A stretch of 64,000 nt of DNA. Source: TA-21 sp035620895. GTDB taxonomy: Archaea > Thermoproteota > Nitrososphaeria > Nitrososphaerales > Nitrososphaeraceae. Positions 18,579 to 27,433 of this stretch are shown here, piece after piece. Both the position numbers and the translations under genes were made by a program. The stretch covers positions 62,001 through 126,000 of the forward strand of contig DASPFY010000039.1 of assembly GCA_035620895.1 (NCBI GenBank), given 5' to 3'. The notes beneath the pieces were generated by a model. It was given only the letters and a program-made list of their open reading frames with translations. It was not told the origin of the DNA and did no database searches. Each line of letters begins with the position of its first letter. Within the stretch, counting starts at the first letter, position 1.

Positions 18579-18830
18579 TTAACCACCATGAATTAGATTC
18601 GCAATAGTTACGATATCGCCAGATTTAATTTTTTGATCAGTGCCAGATATTGATGAATCTACACCATTAATCAAAATTAGGAGGTTTTCTTCATCAATAT
18701 GTTTAGAATTAGTAATGTTTTGATAAAGTATGGAAAATACATTTGATAACATGATCTCCTTTTCGTTTAATATTATACTTTCTTTACCGCAATATTTCTT
18801 GATTGACCCTAGTAGCCGTAATTTAATCAA
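18579..18830 (-). CDS. Ubiquitin-like MoaD/ThiS-family protein
   Basis: An 83-residue beta-grasp protein ending in HGG, the diglycine tail needed for thiocarboxylation or conjugation. The start (MIKLRLLGSIKKYCGKE) and end (IKSGDIVTIANLIHGG) fit the fold. Members act as sulfur carriers for molybdopterin or tRNA thiolation, or as archaeal protein modifiers (SAMP/Urm1-like). The neighbours, Cgi121-like and ribosomal S17e, favour a role in tRNA or protein modification over Moco, but this is inference. TTG start. Confidence 0.75.
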   Translation of the reverse strand: MIKLRLLGSIKKYCGKESIILNEKEIMLSNVFSILYQNITNSKHIDEENLLILINGVDSSISGTDQKIKSGDIVTIANLIHGG

Positions 18831-18851
18831 TTTCCTGCTGAGAACTTGATA

Positions 18852-19067
18852 TTATGTCTCCTCAACTTCCTGTTCTATTTTCTTATTTTGTTCTTTTGAT
18901 TGTTTGTTGATATATGAAGCAATATAACCAGCTATTTGATTTCGCAATTCTTTTGATCTAACTTTTGCAATTTCGTCTATTGTTTTTTTATTTTGCTGAA
19001 AATCAACATTAAATTTGTCTGGATATCGGTTTAAGAGCTCGGTCGAAAGTTTTTTAACTCTATTCAA
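18852..19067 (-). CDS. rps17e: 30S ribosomal protein S17e
   Basis: 71-residue archaeal/eukaryotic small-subunit protein. The helical core matches the family: ELLNRYPDKFNVDFQQNKKTIDEIAKVRSKELRNQIAGYI. A short basic/acidic tail follows. TTG start at 19067. It lies 21 bases upstream of the MoaD-like gene and downstream of tatD, in a same-strand run that is probably cotranscribed. Confidence 0.88.
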   Translation of the reverse strand: MNRVKKLSTELLNRYPDKFNVDFQQNKKTIDEIAKVRSKELRNQIAGYIASYINKQSKEQNKKIEQEVEET

Positions 19068-19130
19068 TATGTGAGACTATTCATGTAGGCTATTTTATAC
19101 CTTCCTTATTAAAGAAACCTTACTCAGGTA

Positions 19131-19901
19131 CTAATGAAAGAATAAAATTGAGTTCCTTTCAACTTTTTCTGCAACATTTTTTGGTGACAAACAAAGAACT
19201 TCCGACATACTTCTTACAACACTCATGAGGACCGAAGTTGGCAGTGTAATTACATTCTTAAAGCATGATGGATACCTTACTGGTCCATCAGTTTCAATTA
19301 GTAACTTCCCTTGATCTGTTAACTTGAGCAAACCCTGCTTTTTCTTGGAATAAACTAAAGATGGTCCGAATGATACATACAAACCCATGTCAAGAGATTT
19401 TTCTAATTGCTGTGGAGATCCATCAAACCAGTGAAGGCATGCTTTTTTTAGATTATACGTAGACAGTACATTCAGAATTTCATCAAGTGATTGCCTAGAA
19501 TGTAGTGAAATGGGTTTATCATACGTTTCTGCAATAGTTAACATCTTAGTGAATACCTGATCTTGCAAGACCTTGGTATTTTTAGCCTGATTGTAGTAAG
19601 TCGGATCTAGTCCAATTTCACCGATTCCATCAATGTTATGGATATTGGAGCCAACCATTTCTTCGAACTGTGATATGTTCTCATCTGCGTATTGAGGATG
19701 GATTCCTAGAAAGTTATATACCGTATTACGGACGTCCTTTTCCCCAAAAAGTCTCAATGCCTTTAATGAAGTCGAAGTGTTTACTGCTACTGAACATGCC
19801 TTTATACCCATTCCTTTCAAAGTTACAAGTATTGAAGGTAAAAAATTATCATATTCAGTATCGGTAAGATGGATATGAGAATCGTATAACGCAGGATTCA
19901 A
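19131..19901 (-). CDS. TatD-family metal-dependent hydrolase
   Basis: TIM-barrel deoxyribonuclease-like hydrolase. Metal ligands are visible: YDSHIHLTD near residue 6, FLGIHPQ near 84, IGEIGLDPTYY near 116, SLHSR near 152, CLHWFDG near 173 and LIETDGP near 216. 256 residues is normal. TatD enzymes have 3'-5' DNase activity and are linked to DNA repair; the substrate here is inferred only. TTG start. It lies 59 bases after the small winged-helix gene on the same strand. Confidence 0.85.
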   Translation of the reverse strand: MNPALYDSHIHLTDTEYDNFLPSILVTLKGMGIKACSVAVNTSTSLKALRLFGEKDVRNTVYNFLGIHPQYADENISQFEEMVGSNIHNIDGIGEIGLDPTYYNQAKNTKVLQDQVFTKMLTIAETYDKPISLHSRQSLDEILNVLSTYNLKKACLHWFDGSPQQLEKSLDMGLYVSFGPSLVYSKKKQGLLKLTDQGKLLIETDGPVRYPSCFKNVITLPTSVLMSVVRSMSEVLCLSPKNVAEKVERNSILFFH

Positions 19902-19960
19902 TTTTTAATTGTCCTTACAAAATATTATTAATTAATCAGTGCTTGAATCAAAAAAGCCTA

Positions 19961-20170
19961 TCATGTGACTAGTTCTATCCTTTTTTTGTCTTTTGTCAAC
20001 CAACTTACTCTCACCAATCCAAAAATTTCTAAATCGAGTAACGTTTTGTTAAGATCAGCCATCGTTATTTGTACTCCTTCTTTTTCTAAATTGCTTAATA
20101 GCTCATTGTCTGACAAATTTCCTACTTCCTTTATTTTTTCTAATATAATATTTCTTATCGGATATTTCAA
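19961..20170 (-). CDS. Small winged-helix protein
   Basis: 69 residues: IILEKIKEVGNLSDNELLSNL, ITMADLNKTLLDLEIFGLVRV and a basic wing WLTKDKKRIEL form one winged-helix domain. No ligand domain is present. TTG start. It is the first gene of the same-strand run with tatD, S17e, the MoaD-like gene and the Cgi121-like gene, and could be a local regulator or an RNA polymerase accessory factor. Confidence 0.6.
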   Translation of the reverse strand: MKYPIRNIILEKIKEVGNLSDNELLSNLEKEGVQITMADLNKTLLDLEIFGLVRVSWLTKDKKRIELVT

Positions 20171-20521
20171 ATGTCTTCACCAAATTCAGAATATATAACT
20201 TTAGTTACTTGATCTAATTGCTTATTATAAATACTCTTCTAACTGGTTTAACTTTTAAAATTATGATTGAACAATATTAACCTGATATCTATCGGTGAGA
20301 TTTTATCTAATTCCAAGCGACATCATAAGTGTTCAGGATCAGTTGATTTGATACGTATTTTTCAGTGAGGATCATGAACAAATGGAAATCTATTTTCGTT
20401 CTTACTGAAAGTAGGTTACTATCTGTTGACGGACTTTAACTTGCATGAGTTTAAGCAACGATATGATTAACAATATAGAAAAAATAATCAAGCTGGCAAA
20501 CCATTCGTATTTTGATTTGAT
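20171..20521. other. Gene-free stretch
   Basis: 351 bases. Only two very short ATG frames (20-21 codons) occur, neither with clear promoter support. The left end must carry the promoter of the small winged-helix gene. Confidence 0.5.
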
Positions 20522-20806
20522 TTAATTATCCAGTGACTTCAGAGTAAATACAAATCTTGATCCCTCAAATTCGGTTACCCCTTGTCTCTCCCAGTTCACT
20601 TCATAACTATGGGTAATTTGTTTGCCTATTATGCTAATTTTTCTAGGAAGGTCAGCAAAAAGACTTTCTACTTTTTCTAGGTTTTTTGTCATTAGAACTG
20701 ATCTTCGTCTCTTCATTAGATATTTTACTGCGACATTCTTGTGTAGGTGTCCGAATTCCTGAATTTTTTCCCTTCCGTTGTCGATTATAAATTCACGCTT
20801 AGTCAA
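20522..20806 (-). CDS. Conserved-looking hypothetical protein, 94 residues
   Basis: I do not recognise a family. The protein is soluble, basic in the middle (KYLMKRRRSVLMTKNLEKV) and beta-like at the end (SYEVNWERQGVTEFEGSRFVFTL). TTG start at 20806. It stands alone between two intergenic regions and is divergent from the ACT-like gene. It may be a small RNA- or DNA-binding protein, but nothing proves this. Confidence 0.5.
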   Translation of the reverse strand: MTKREFIIDNGREKIQEFGHLHKNVAVKYLMKRRRSVLMTKNLEKVESLFADLPRKISIIGKQITHSYEVNWERQGVTEFEGSRFVFTLKSLDN

Positions 20807-20943
20807 TATGCGTAATACTTTAATTTACTTAAAAAGAGTCATTGTCAACTCTATTATAACAACATGGGTTAATTTGATCGCATGTAAATTCCATAATACA
20901 AATTATAACATTTTGTAAATTTTCGTACATAAAGTAGCTTTTT

Positions 20944-20986
20944 GCATATATAAGAAAGGTTTATTACTTTTGCAGCATATATAAGA
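20944..20986 (+). promoter_or_regulatory. Promoter with duplicated 12-bp TATA-like element
   Basis: GCATATATAAGA occurs at 20944-20955 and again at 20975-20986, an exact direct repeat with a 31-base period (about three helical turns). The ATG of the ACT-like gene is at 20990. The first copy is at TATA distance from a start site near 20975; the second covers the expected leader. Confidence 0.5.
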
Positions 20987-20989
20987 TAC

Positions 20990-21649
20990 ATGTATTCTCA
21001 AACTTTTTCTGTACCTCATGCAGTAAGAGAGGTTATTGGTTCTAATACATTATTTTTTCAGGCTTTAAGTACGGGTATAGCAAACTATACGGCGTTAGCG
21101 CAAAAAATCAAGCCAGAGGTAGAAAAGCTAACAAAGACTGAAGTAAATGTCAATACCCTTGTGGTAGCGATAAAACGATTCGCAGATTCACTGGATGTGA
21201 ATGACTATGAGTTTCATCCAATTTTTGACGGAGTCAGAATGACCCTAACAGGCAGTATTATAGATATTGATTTCCATAAAACCGATGATGCCTATCAAGT
21301 TCTAGATGAAATATTTGAATTGGGTAGCGGCTATAATATGTTCAGGACTAACAAGCAAATTCGGCTGTTTGCTGAAGACATGGATGAAATTCGAAGCATG
21401 TTTAAATCATCTCATAAGGGTGCTACAGGTGAAATAAAAGATGGGCTCTCCAAGATAACAATTACTGTTCAATCAGACAGAGAAAATACATACGAAGTAC
21501 TATCAATTGTTCTTTCCATATTACACAACAATCGTATTCCTTTGTACAATGCCTTTTTCACACAAAATGAAATAGTTTTGATTCTGGGTATGGATGATGC
21601 AGCCAAGGCATATGAGGTCATTAGAGAAAAACTATACAGTCATGACTAG
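20990..21649 (+). CDS. ACT-like domain regulatory protein
   Basis: 219 residues. The N-terminal 65 residues are helical, with a possible HTH-like segment (FSVPHAVREVIG... NYTALAQKIKPEVEKL). The C-terminal half (KITITVQSDRENTYEVLSIVLSIL, then RIPLYNAFFTQNEIVLILGMDDAAKAYEVIREKL) fits an ACT beta-alpha-beta pattern typical of ligand-binding regulators. Inference: a transcriptional or metabolic regulator sensing a small molecule. It faces away from cdc48. ATG start close to the duplicated TATA-like element. Confidence 0.5.
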   Translation: MYSQTFSVPHAVREVIGSNTLFFQALSTGIANYTALAQKIKPEVEKLTKTEVNVNTLVVAIKRFADSLDVNDYEFHPIFDGVRMTLTGSIIDIDFHKTDDAYQVLDEIFELGSGYNMFRTNKQIRLFAEDMDEIRSMFKSSHKGATGEIKDGLSKITITVQSDRENTYEVLSIVLSILHNNRIPLYNAFFTQNEIVLILGMDDAAKAYEVIREKLYSHD

Positions 21650-21708
21650 TATTATCCCCTCTTTACTTTTAGTCAAATAGTTAATCAATAAAGGTAGGGA
21701 AACCGATA

Positions 21709-23877
21709 TTATCGGTAGTACTGAACAGAAACTTTTTCTCCCGGCTTACCTTCTCTTTGAGCTTTAATCTTTTTCACACCTTCTTCAATATGCCTCATCA
21801 TTACGTGAGCTTCTGATGCGTGTCTTGCAGCTTCTTCAGGAGTGGGATATTTCGCGAGATATTCATGAAGTACTAATGAAACAGCTGTATTTACGACGGA
21901 ACTAGTGTCAGCTCCACTGAAACCATCTGTCATTTCGGCTATTCTCGCCAGGTTAACATCTGAACCAAGTGGCTTGTCCTTACTATGTATTTCCAATATT
22001 TTTTGCCTTGCAGATTTATCTGGTAGCGGGACTAACAAGATTTTATCAAATCTTCCTGGTCGTAACAAAGCCGTATCAATAATATCAGCTCTATTTGTTG
22101 CAGCCAGCACAACTACACCTGAAAGTGACTGGATACCATCTAATTCTGTAAGCAGTTGTGACACTACTCTTTCTGTAACCATACTGTCTCCTCCCATTCC
22201 TCTAACTGGAGCTATTGAATCAATTTCATCAAAGAATACTACACAGGGAGCTGCCTGCCTTGCTCTTCGAAAAATCTCTCTAATTCCGCGTTCTGATTCG
22301 CCTACCCACTTGCTAAGGAGTTCTGGTCCTCTCACGCTGATAAAGTTGGCTTCAGACTCCGTGGCTACAGCTTTGGCCAAGAGTGTCTTTCCGGTTCCAG
22401 ACAGACCATGCAGTAATAGGCCCTTTGGCATAGCATGTCCAAGCTTAGTATAAAGTTCTGGAAATCTTAATGGCCATTCTACAGCTTCTTGTAATTCACG
22501 CTTAATGTCCTCCAAACCGCCTATTGCAGACCAAGGAACATCCGGTGATTCCAGGTATACTTCCCTCATTGCAGAAGGAGTAACTTCTTTTACCGCATTT
22601 TCAAAATCTCCTCTGGTAACGATGAGTTTATTCAAGACTTCGGGTGAGAGTTTCTCATCTTCCAAATTTAATTCAGGAAGTAATCTTCTCAGACATTTCA
22701 TGGCTGCTTCTTTACAAAGATATTCAAGATCAGCCCCAACAAAGCCATGTGTTACAGCAGCCACTCTATCTTGTTCTACATCTGTGTCTAGTGGCATATT
22801 TCTCGTATGAATCTGCAATATTTCCAATCTTCCACGTTTATCTGGAACTTTGATCTCAATTTCTCTATCGAATCTTCCAGGTCTTCTTAGAGCTGGGTCT
22901 ATGGCATTTGGACGATTTGTAGCAGCAATTACAATAACTTTACCTCTTGCTTCAAGCCCGTCCATAAGAGATAATAATTGAGATACAACTCTCCTTTCAA
23001 CCTCACCAGTAACTTCTTCTCTCTTGGGAGCAATTGAATCTATTTCGTCAATAAATATTATAGAAGGCGCTTTTTCTTTCGCTTCCTTGAAAATTTCTCT
23101 CAATCGTGCTTCAGATTCCCCATAAAATTTACTCATAATTTCTGGTCCAGATATGCTAATAAAATGAGCATTACTCTCGTTAGCAACTGCTTTTGCAAGA
23201 AGAGTTTTTCCTGTTCCTGGAGGTCCATACAATAATACACCTTTTGGCGCTTCGATACCTAATTTTTCAAAGATTTCAGGATGTCTCAGTGGCAGCTCTA
23301 TCATTTCTCTAACTTTTTGGATCTCTTCTTTTAATCCTCCAATATCTTCATAAGTTACCTGAGGAACACCTCTAAGAGTTTCACCTTTCTCTGCAATATG
23401 AAAAATAGTTTTCTGAGTTACCAATACTGCATCTGATGCGGGTGTTACACCTATTACCTGAAAAGTAAGTCTACCGCCGAAATAAGGAACCATCACATTG
23501 TCTCCTTTAATTAATGGTACACTTTCCAATGCATCAGCAAGGTAACGTTCGTCAATTGGTGGAATAGCTTCTAACGGTGCAACAATTACCTTTTCTGCGG
23601 GAACGGCCTTTATTTTTTTTACAATTACGGTGTCTCCAATGGCAACACCTGCGTTGTTTCGCACTAGTCCATCTACTCTTACTATTCCTTTACCTTCATC
23701 AGAAGGATAGAGTGGTAGACATTTTGCAACGGTCCTTCTTTTACCCCGGATTTCTATAACATCGCCTGTAGATGCAGTTAACGAGTCCATTGAATCATAA
23801 TCGATCCTAGCCACTCCACGACCCACGTCTCGAGTATATGCTTCGAGAACCTTCAGCGAGAGAGTGTTTTGACTCAC
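21709..23877 (-). CDS. cdc48: Cdc48/VCP-type AAA+ ATPase
   Basis: Unfoldase of the Cdc48/p97 group. N domain (about 1-180) with double-psi barrel, D1 with GPPGTGKT and DEIDSIAPKREE, D2 with GLSGTGKT and DEIDSIAPVRG; both have sensor motifs (ATNRPN, ATNRAD) and arginine fingers (RRPGRFDREI, LRPGRFDKIL). 722 residues is the standard archaeal length. The protein ends in YYR, a hydrophobic-Tyr-X tail that in archaea can dock on the 20S proteasome and open its gate. GTG start. Inference: works with the proteasome to degrade folded substrates. Confidence 0.96.
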   Translation of the reverse strand: MSQNTLSLKVLEAYTRDVGRGVARIDYDSMDSLTASTGDVIEIRGKRRTVAKCLPLYPSDEGKGIVRVDGLVRNNAGVAIGDTVIVKKIKAVPAEKVIVAPLEAIPPIDERYLADALESVPLIKGDNVMVPYFGGRLTFQVIGVTPASDAVLVTQKTIFHIAEKGETLRGVPQVTYEDIGGLKEEIQKVREMIELPLRHPEIFEKLGIEAPKGVLLYGPPGTGKTLLAKAVANESNAHFISISGPEIMSKFYGESEARLREIFKEAKEKAPSIIFIDEIDSIAPKREEVTGEVERRVVSQLLSLMDGLEARGKVIVIAATNRPNAIDPALRRPGRFDREIEIKVPDKRGRLEILQIHTRNMPLDTDVEQDRVAAVTHGFVGADLEYLCKEAAMKCLRRLLPELNLEDEKLSPEVLNKLIVTRGDFENAVKEVTPSAMREVYLESPDVPWSAIGGLEDIKRELQEAVEWPLRFPELYTKLGHAMPKGLLLHGLSGTGKTLLAKAVATESEANFISVRGPELLSKWVGESERGIREIFRRARQAAPCVVFFDEIDSIAPVRGMGGDSMVTERVVSQLLTELDGIQSLSGVVVLAATNRADIIDTALLRPGRFDKILLVPLPDKSARQKILEIHSKDKPLGSDVNLARIAEMTDGFSGADTSSVVNTAVSLVLHEYLAKYPTPEEAARHASEAHVMMRHIEEGVKKIKAQREGKPGEKVSVQYYR

Positions 23878-24137
23878 GATATCAGGTACTATCGTACCTA
23901 TCTTTATACCTTTGTCGAGGATTAGTCTTCACAAATATTAGTGAATCAAACATATGAAAAGGGCAATCTACATTCTAGCATTAACCATATCCTGTAAAAA
24001 AATATGACTCTAATGAATCATGATAATTTGACAATAGATGAGTTGGTTACATTATCATACTAACAATTCAGATCGCAATCTTCTTTCTACCCAAAGATTA
24101 AAATCATGAAGATATTCAATTATTCGATTGGGCTGTA

Positions 24138-24869
24138 TTGGGTAAAAGAACTTTAGTACGTAGAAGGGGAAGAGGAGGTAAACAATTTCAATCCATTAAA
24201 ACGGGAAAAATTGTACCTGCTAAATATCCAAAGTTACAATCATCTGAACAAAAAATTGGTTCAATAGTTGACATTGTTCACGAACGAGGAAGAGATGCAC
24301 CGTTGGCTAAAATTCAATTTGATAAAGTGTTTAGCTATCTGCCAGCTCCCGACGGCATGACAGTGGGAGAGAAAATACAAATTGGAGACAATGTCGATTT
24401 CAAACCAAAGAACATTTTGGCATTGGAAGCCATTCCAGACGGTACCCTTATTTGTAATCTGGAGAGGAACATTGGAGACGGAGGAAAGCTCGTCAAATCA
24501 GCCGGATCATCTGCCCTGGTCTTTTCTCATACGGCCCAAGGTGTATCGGTAAAATTACCATCCGGCAAATTTACGACACTAAATCCAAGATGCAAGGCAA
24601 TGATTGGTGTTGTTTCTGGTGCTGGAAGAAAAGAAAAGCCATTTCTTAAAGCAGGAAACAAAGCCAAATACATGACTGCCCATGGCAAGTTATATCCAAC
24701 AGTTAGGGGAATCGCACAAGCTGCGGTTTATCATCCACATGGTGGTGGAAGACACCAACATGTAGGTCGTCAATCATCAGTAGGAAGGACAACTCCTCCT
24801 GGCAGAAAAGTAGGAAATATCTCGCCACGAAAAACAGGGAGAGGCAGAGTAAAAGAAAAAAAGGAATAG
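24138..24869 (+). CDS. rpl2: 50S ribosomal protein L2
   Basis: Large-subunit protein near the peptidyl transferase centre. 243 residues as in archaea. Typical segments are VDIVHERGRDAPLAKIQF, GTLICNLERNIGDGGKLVKSAGSSA, and the C-terminal RGIAQAAVYHPHGGGRHQHVG region with the conserved His. The start is TTG at 24138. Unlike the usual S10-operon context, it stands alone here between cdc48 and nth. Confidence 0.97.
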   Translation: MGKRTLVRRRGRGGKQFQSIKTGKIVPAKYPKLQSSEQKIGSIVDIVHERGRDAPLAKIQFDKVFSYLPAPDGMTVGEKIQIGDNVDFKPKNILALEAIPDGTLICNLERNIGDGGKLVKSAGSSALVFSHTAQGVSVKLPSGKFTTLNPRCKAMIGVVSGAGRKEKPFLKAGNKAKYMTAHGKLYPTVRGIAQAAVYHPHGGGRHQHVGRQSSVGRTTPPGRKVGNISPRKTGRGRVKEKKE

Positions 24870-24933
24870 TCATTTTATTCCAAAAACTTTTTTGTAACGT
24901 TATTCATACAGAGAATAAGAATTAGTTAGGACC

Positions 24934-25593
24934 ATGACTGTAAGATTCAGTAAGATAATTTCGCTAATGCAGAGTACCCTTCGCAATAATAATCTTGTTA
25001 GACCTACCGCCTTGAAAAACTTGCAAACTCAAGAAGATGGAGATCCCTACAAAATATTGATAGGAACTATGTTGTCGGCACGTACTAGGGATGAGACTAC
25101 TGCACAGGTAATTAAGACGCTCTTTTCTCAGTTCAAGAATCCTGATGAGATCTCTAGAGCAGATTTGAACCTTATAAAAAAAATAATTCAGAAAATAGGC
25201 TTCTATAATGTGAAGGCAACTCGAATAAAAGAAGTATCAAAAATACTAGTCGAGAAATATAATAGCATAGTCCCATCCAATTTAGAGGATCTCCTTACAT
25301 TCCCGGGAGTAGGAAGAAAAACTGCAAATTGTGTGCTCGTCTATGGATTTAGAAAGCCGGCGATCCCCGTAGATATTCATGTTCATAGAATTTCCAATAG
25401 ACTTGGCATTGTGAATACCAAAAAACCGGAGGAAACTGAAATTGACCTACGAAGATCAATAGACAGGAAATATTGGACTGGAGTAAATGAAACCTTTGTT
25501 ACATTTGGTCAAAACATATGCTTGCCGATTAAACCAAAATGCAATCTTTGTCATCTTACAAAAATATGCAAATATTATGGAAAAAATAACTAA
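24934..25593 (+). CDS. nth: Endonuclease III
   Basis: Base-excision repair glycosylase/AP lyase for oxidised pyrimidines. The helix-hairpin-helix LLTFPGVGRKTANCV carries the catalytic Lys, and VDIHVHRISNRLG carries the catalytic Asp. The 4Fe-4S cluster motif C-x6-C-x2-C-x5-C is at the C-terminus (CLPIKPKCNLCHLTKIC). 219 residues is normal. ATG start. The stop overlaps by 4 bases the 3' end of the next gene, which is convergent. Confidence 0.95.
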   Translation: MTVRFSKIISLMQSTLRNNNLVRPTALKNLQTQEDGDPYKILIGTMLSARTRDETTAQVIKTLFSQFKNPDEISRADLNLIKKIIQKIGFYNVKATRIKEVSKILVEKYNSIVPSNLEDLLTFPGVGRKTANCVLVYGFRKPAIPVDIHVHRISNRLGIVNTKKPEETEIDLRRSIDRKYWTGVNETFVTFGQNICLPIKPKCNLCHLTKICKYYGKNN

Positions 25594-26285
25594 TCTCGTT
25601 TTTTTCTAATAAGTAAGACAAGTACAACTGACCCGATAACAATGATTGTTATTAGTGGCAGGTAGTATAATGGTGATTCTGAAGGATTACCAAAAAGAAT
25701 ATCGAATGAGATAGTACCGCTATTCGAATTGTCAGGAGCTCCTTGTTCATCTTTACCATATATTGAAACCGATCCAACAATAAAATCATCTACTGACAGC
25801 TTGTCAATTATTATTCTCTTACCATTGGTAATGGTTAGACCTTGATTATTTGCGTGTGCTACAAAAATTGGTTGATCCCTAGACCATCCGTCCTGATCAC
25901 GTTCATATACTCTGATATATCCCGATTCATTAGTATTGATGGCCACCCAAAATTTTCCAGTTTTTTCGCCAAACATTGCAAGTTCTATGAATTTTTCGCT
26001 TGGCGCAGGTTCTTTAATCTTTACTACTGATTTGGCATCCCCTATACCTGAATAGGACAAATTGTTTTGAATTGTAAATTGCCAGTTGGTTGGTATAGAT
26101 TCTGAAAAATTATACACGAATGGCTGCCTTCTATAAGTATTAGATGCATTATAATCCACAATAAATCTTTCCGAATTCTTTGTCTTAATTACGTCATGAA
26201 CGATACTCTGTCCATTAATTGCAATCATGGGATAAAATAATAAGAATACTGCTGCAATTAGACTAAGTTTCACCGGTCCTATCAA
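25590..26285 (-). CDS. Secreted, C-terminally anchored hypothetical protein
   Basis: 231 residues with an N-terminal signal-like helix (VKLSLIAAVFLLFYPMIAIN), a beta-rich extracellular domain of about 170 residues with DQDGWS and GSVSIYGKD segments, and a single C-terminal membrane helix (about 205-226) followed by RKKRD. This is a type I membrane protein facing outward. The extracellular part resembles a jelly-roll/lectin-like sandwich only in pattern. TTG start. It is 2 bases downstream of sat on the same strand, perhaps cotranscribed. Confidence 0.65.
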   Translation of the reverse strand: MIGPVKLSLIAAVFLLFYPMIAINGQSIVHDVIKTKNSERFIVDYNASNTYRRQPFVYNFSESIPTNWQFTIQNNLSYSGIGDAKSVVKIKEPAPSEKFIELAMFGEKTGKFWVAINTNESGYIRVYERDQDGWSRDQPIFVAHANNQGLTITNGKRIIIDKLSVDDFIVGSVSIYGKDEQGAPDNSNSGTISFDILFGNPSESPLYYLPLITIIVIGSVVLVLLIRKKRD

Positions 26286-26287
26286 AG

Positions 26288-27433
26288 CTATTCAACTACA
26301 AATGGTTTTTCAGATTTAAGAATTAAATCAGATATTTCAGGACGCATTAAATGTTTTTCTGGTGTTTTGCCTGAATTTACCATTTTTCGAATCATGGATC
26401 CGCTCAATTCTTCTTTTGAATCTACTCCATGCGGACAAGTCTTTTCGTTAGCGTAGGACATACACTTCTTGCAAAAATAAAAAGATGGAAAGATAACGGG
26501 TTTGATATCCAAATCAGGGTAATCGTTGAATATTTCTTGCGCTGCAAATGGGTGATAGTAGTTGCCCACGCCTGCATGATCCCTACCTACTATAAAATGA
26601 GTACATCCAAAATTCTTCCGCATAATCGCATGATGAATAGCTTCGCGTGGACCAGCATATCTCATTGACGTATGGATTGTTGAAAACAATACCCTATTTT
26701 TGGGGAAATAATTCATGAGTAACGACTCGTACGCACTTATTATTAGATCATCAGTAAAATCACCTATCTTTTTTTTGCCTATTAGAGGATTGACAAACAA
26801 TCCGTCGTATATGTTCAAAGCAGCCTTTTGTAACATTTCGTGGGCAACGTGAGGTACGTTTCTTGTTTGAAATCCTACAACGGTCCTCCAACCTCTCCTA
26901 ATGATCTCTGAGCGGGTTTCTGATGGACGCATCCTAAACTTTTGGGTTTCATCATATTCTTTCATTTGAAAAACTTCCATTTTCCCACCCACAAGGAATT
27001 CCTTCATTTTAACTAGTCGGTTCACACCAGGATGATCAGAATCGGTGGTACCGTACACTACATTTGCAACATTATCTTTGTTGTATTCGTAGATTTCATC
27101 AATATGCATTATACCAAATTTTTGCCCATCAGAACAAAGAACAACGTCTCCTAAGTCCTTCATTTTTGTTGCAACCTCCTTCTCTGCGTCAAGAATAATT
27201 GGGATGGTCCATGGAATATTGTTACTCAATCGTCCTTCCTTAAGCACATTTAGAAAATCTTCTTGATTCATAAAACCCTCAAGAGGGCTGAAAACACCTG
27301 TAGCTATATTTTCAGCATCGTTTCTAATGTCAGAAGATACTTCGAAAGTCTCCAAATCATGATAATTCTTTTCGATGTATTTATTTATTAATTTACCACC
27401 GTGTGGTAAAATTAGATTATTGGACATTAGCAA
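26288..27433 (-). CDS. sat: Sulfate adenylyltransferase (ATP sulfurylase)
   Basis: Makes adenylyl sulfate from sulfate and ATP, the entry to sulfate assimilation. RNVPHVAHE near residue 193 (RNxxHxxH) and VGRDHAGVGNYY near 280 form the active site. A Cys-rich insert (FCKKCMSYANEKTCPHG) near 318-340 may bind zinc, as in other homo-oligomeric enzymes. 381 residues. ATG at 27427 is likely the start (TTG 27433 also possible). Directly follows cysH with no gap. Confidence 0.95.
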   Translation of the reverse strand: MLMSNNLILPHGGKLINKYIEKNYHDLETFEVSSDIRNDAENIATGVFSPLEGFMNQEDFLNVLKEGRLSNNIPWTIPIILDAEKEVATKMKDLGDVVLCSDGQKFGIMHIDEIYEYNKDNVANVVYGTTDSDHPGVNRLVKMKEFLVGGKMEVFQMKEYDETQKFRMRPSETRSEIIRRGWRTVVGFQTRNVPHVAHEMLQKAALNIYDGLFVNPLIGKKKIGDFTDDLIISAYESLLMNYFPKNRVLFSTIHTSMRYAGPREAIHHAIMRKNFGCTHFIVGRDHAGVGNYYHPFAAQEIFNDYPDLDIKPVIFPSFYFCKKCMSYANEKTCPHGVDSKEELSGSMIRKMVNSGKTPEKHLMRPEISDLILKSEKPFVVE

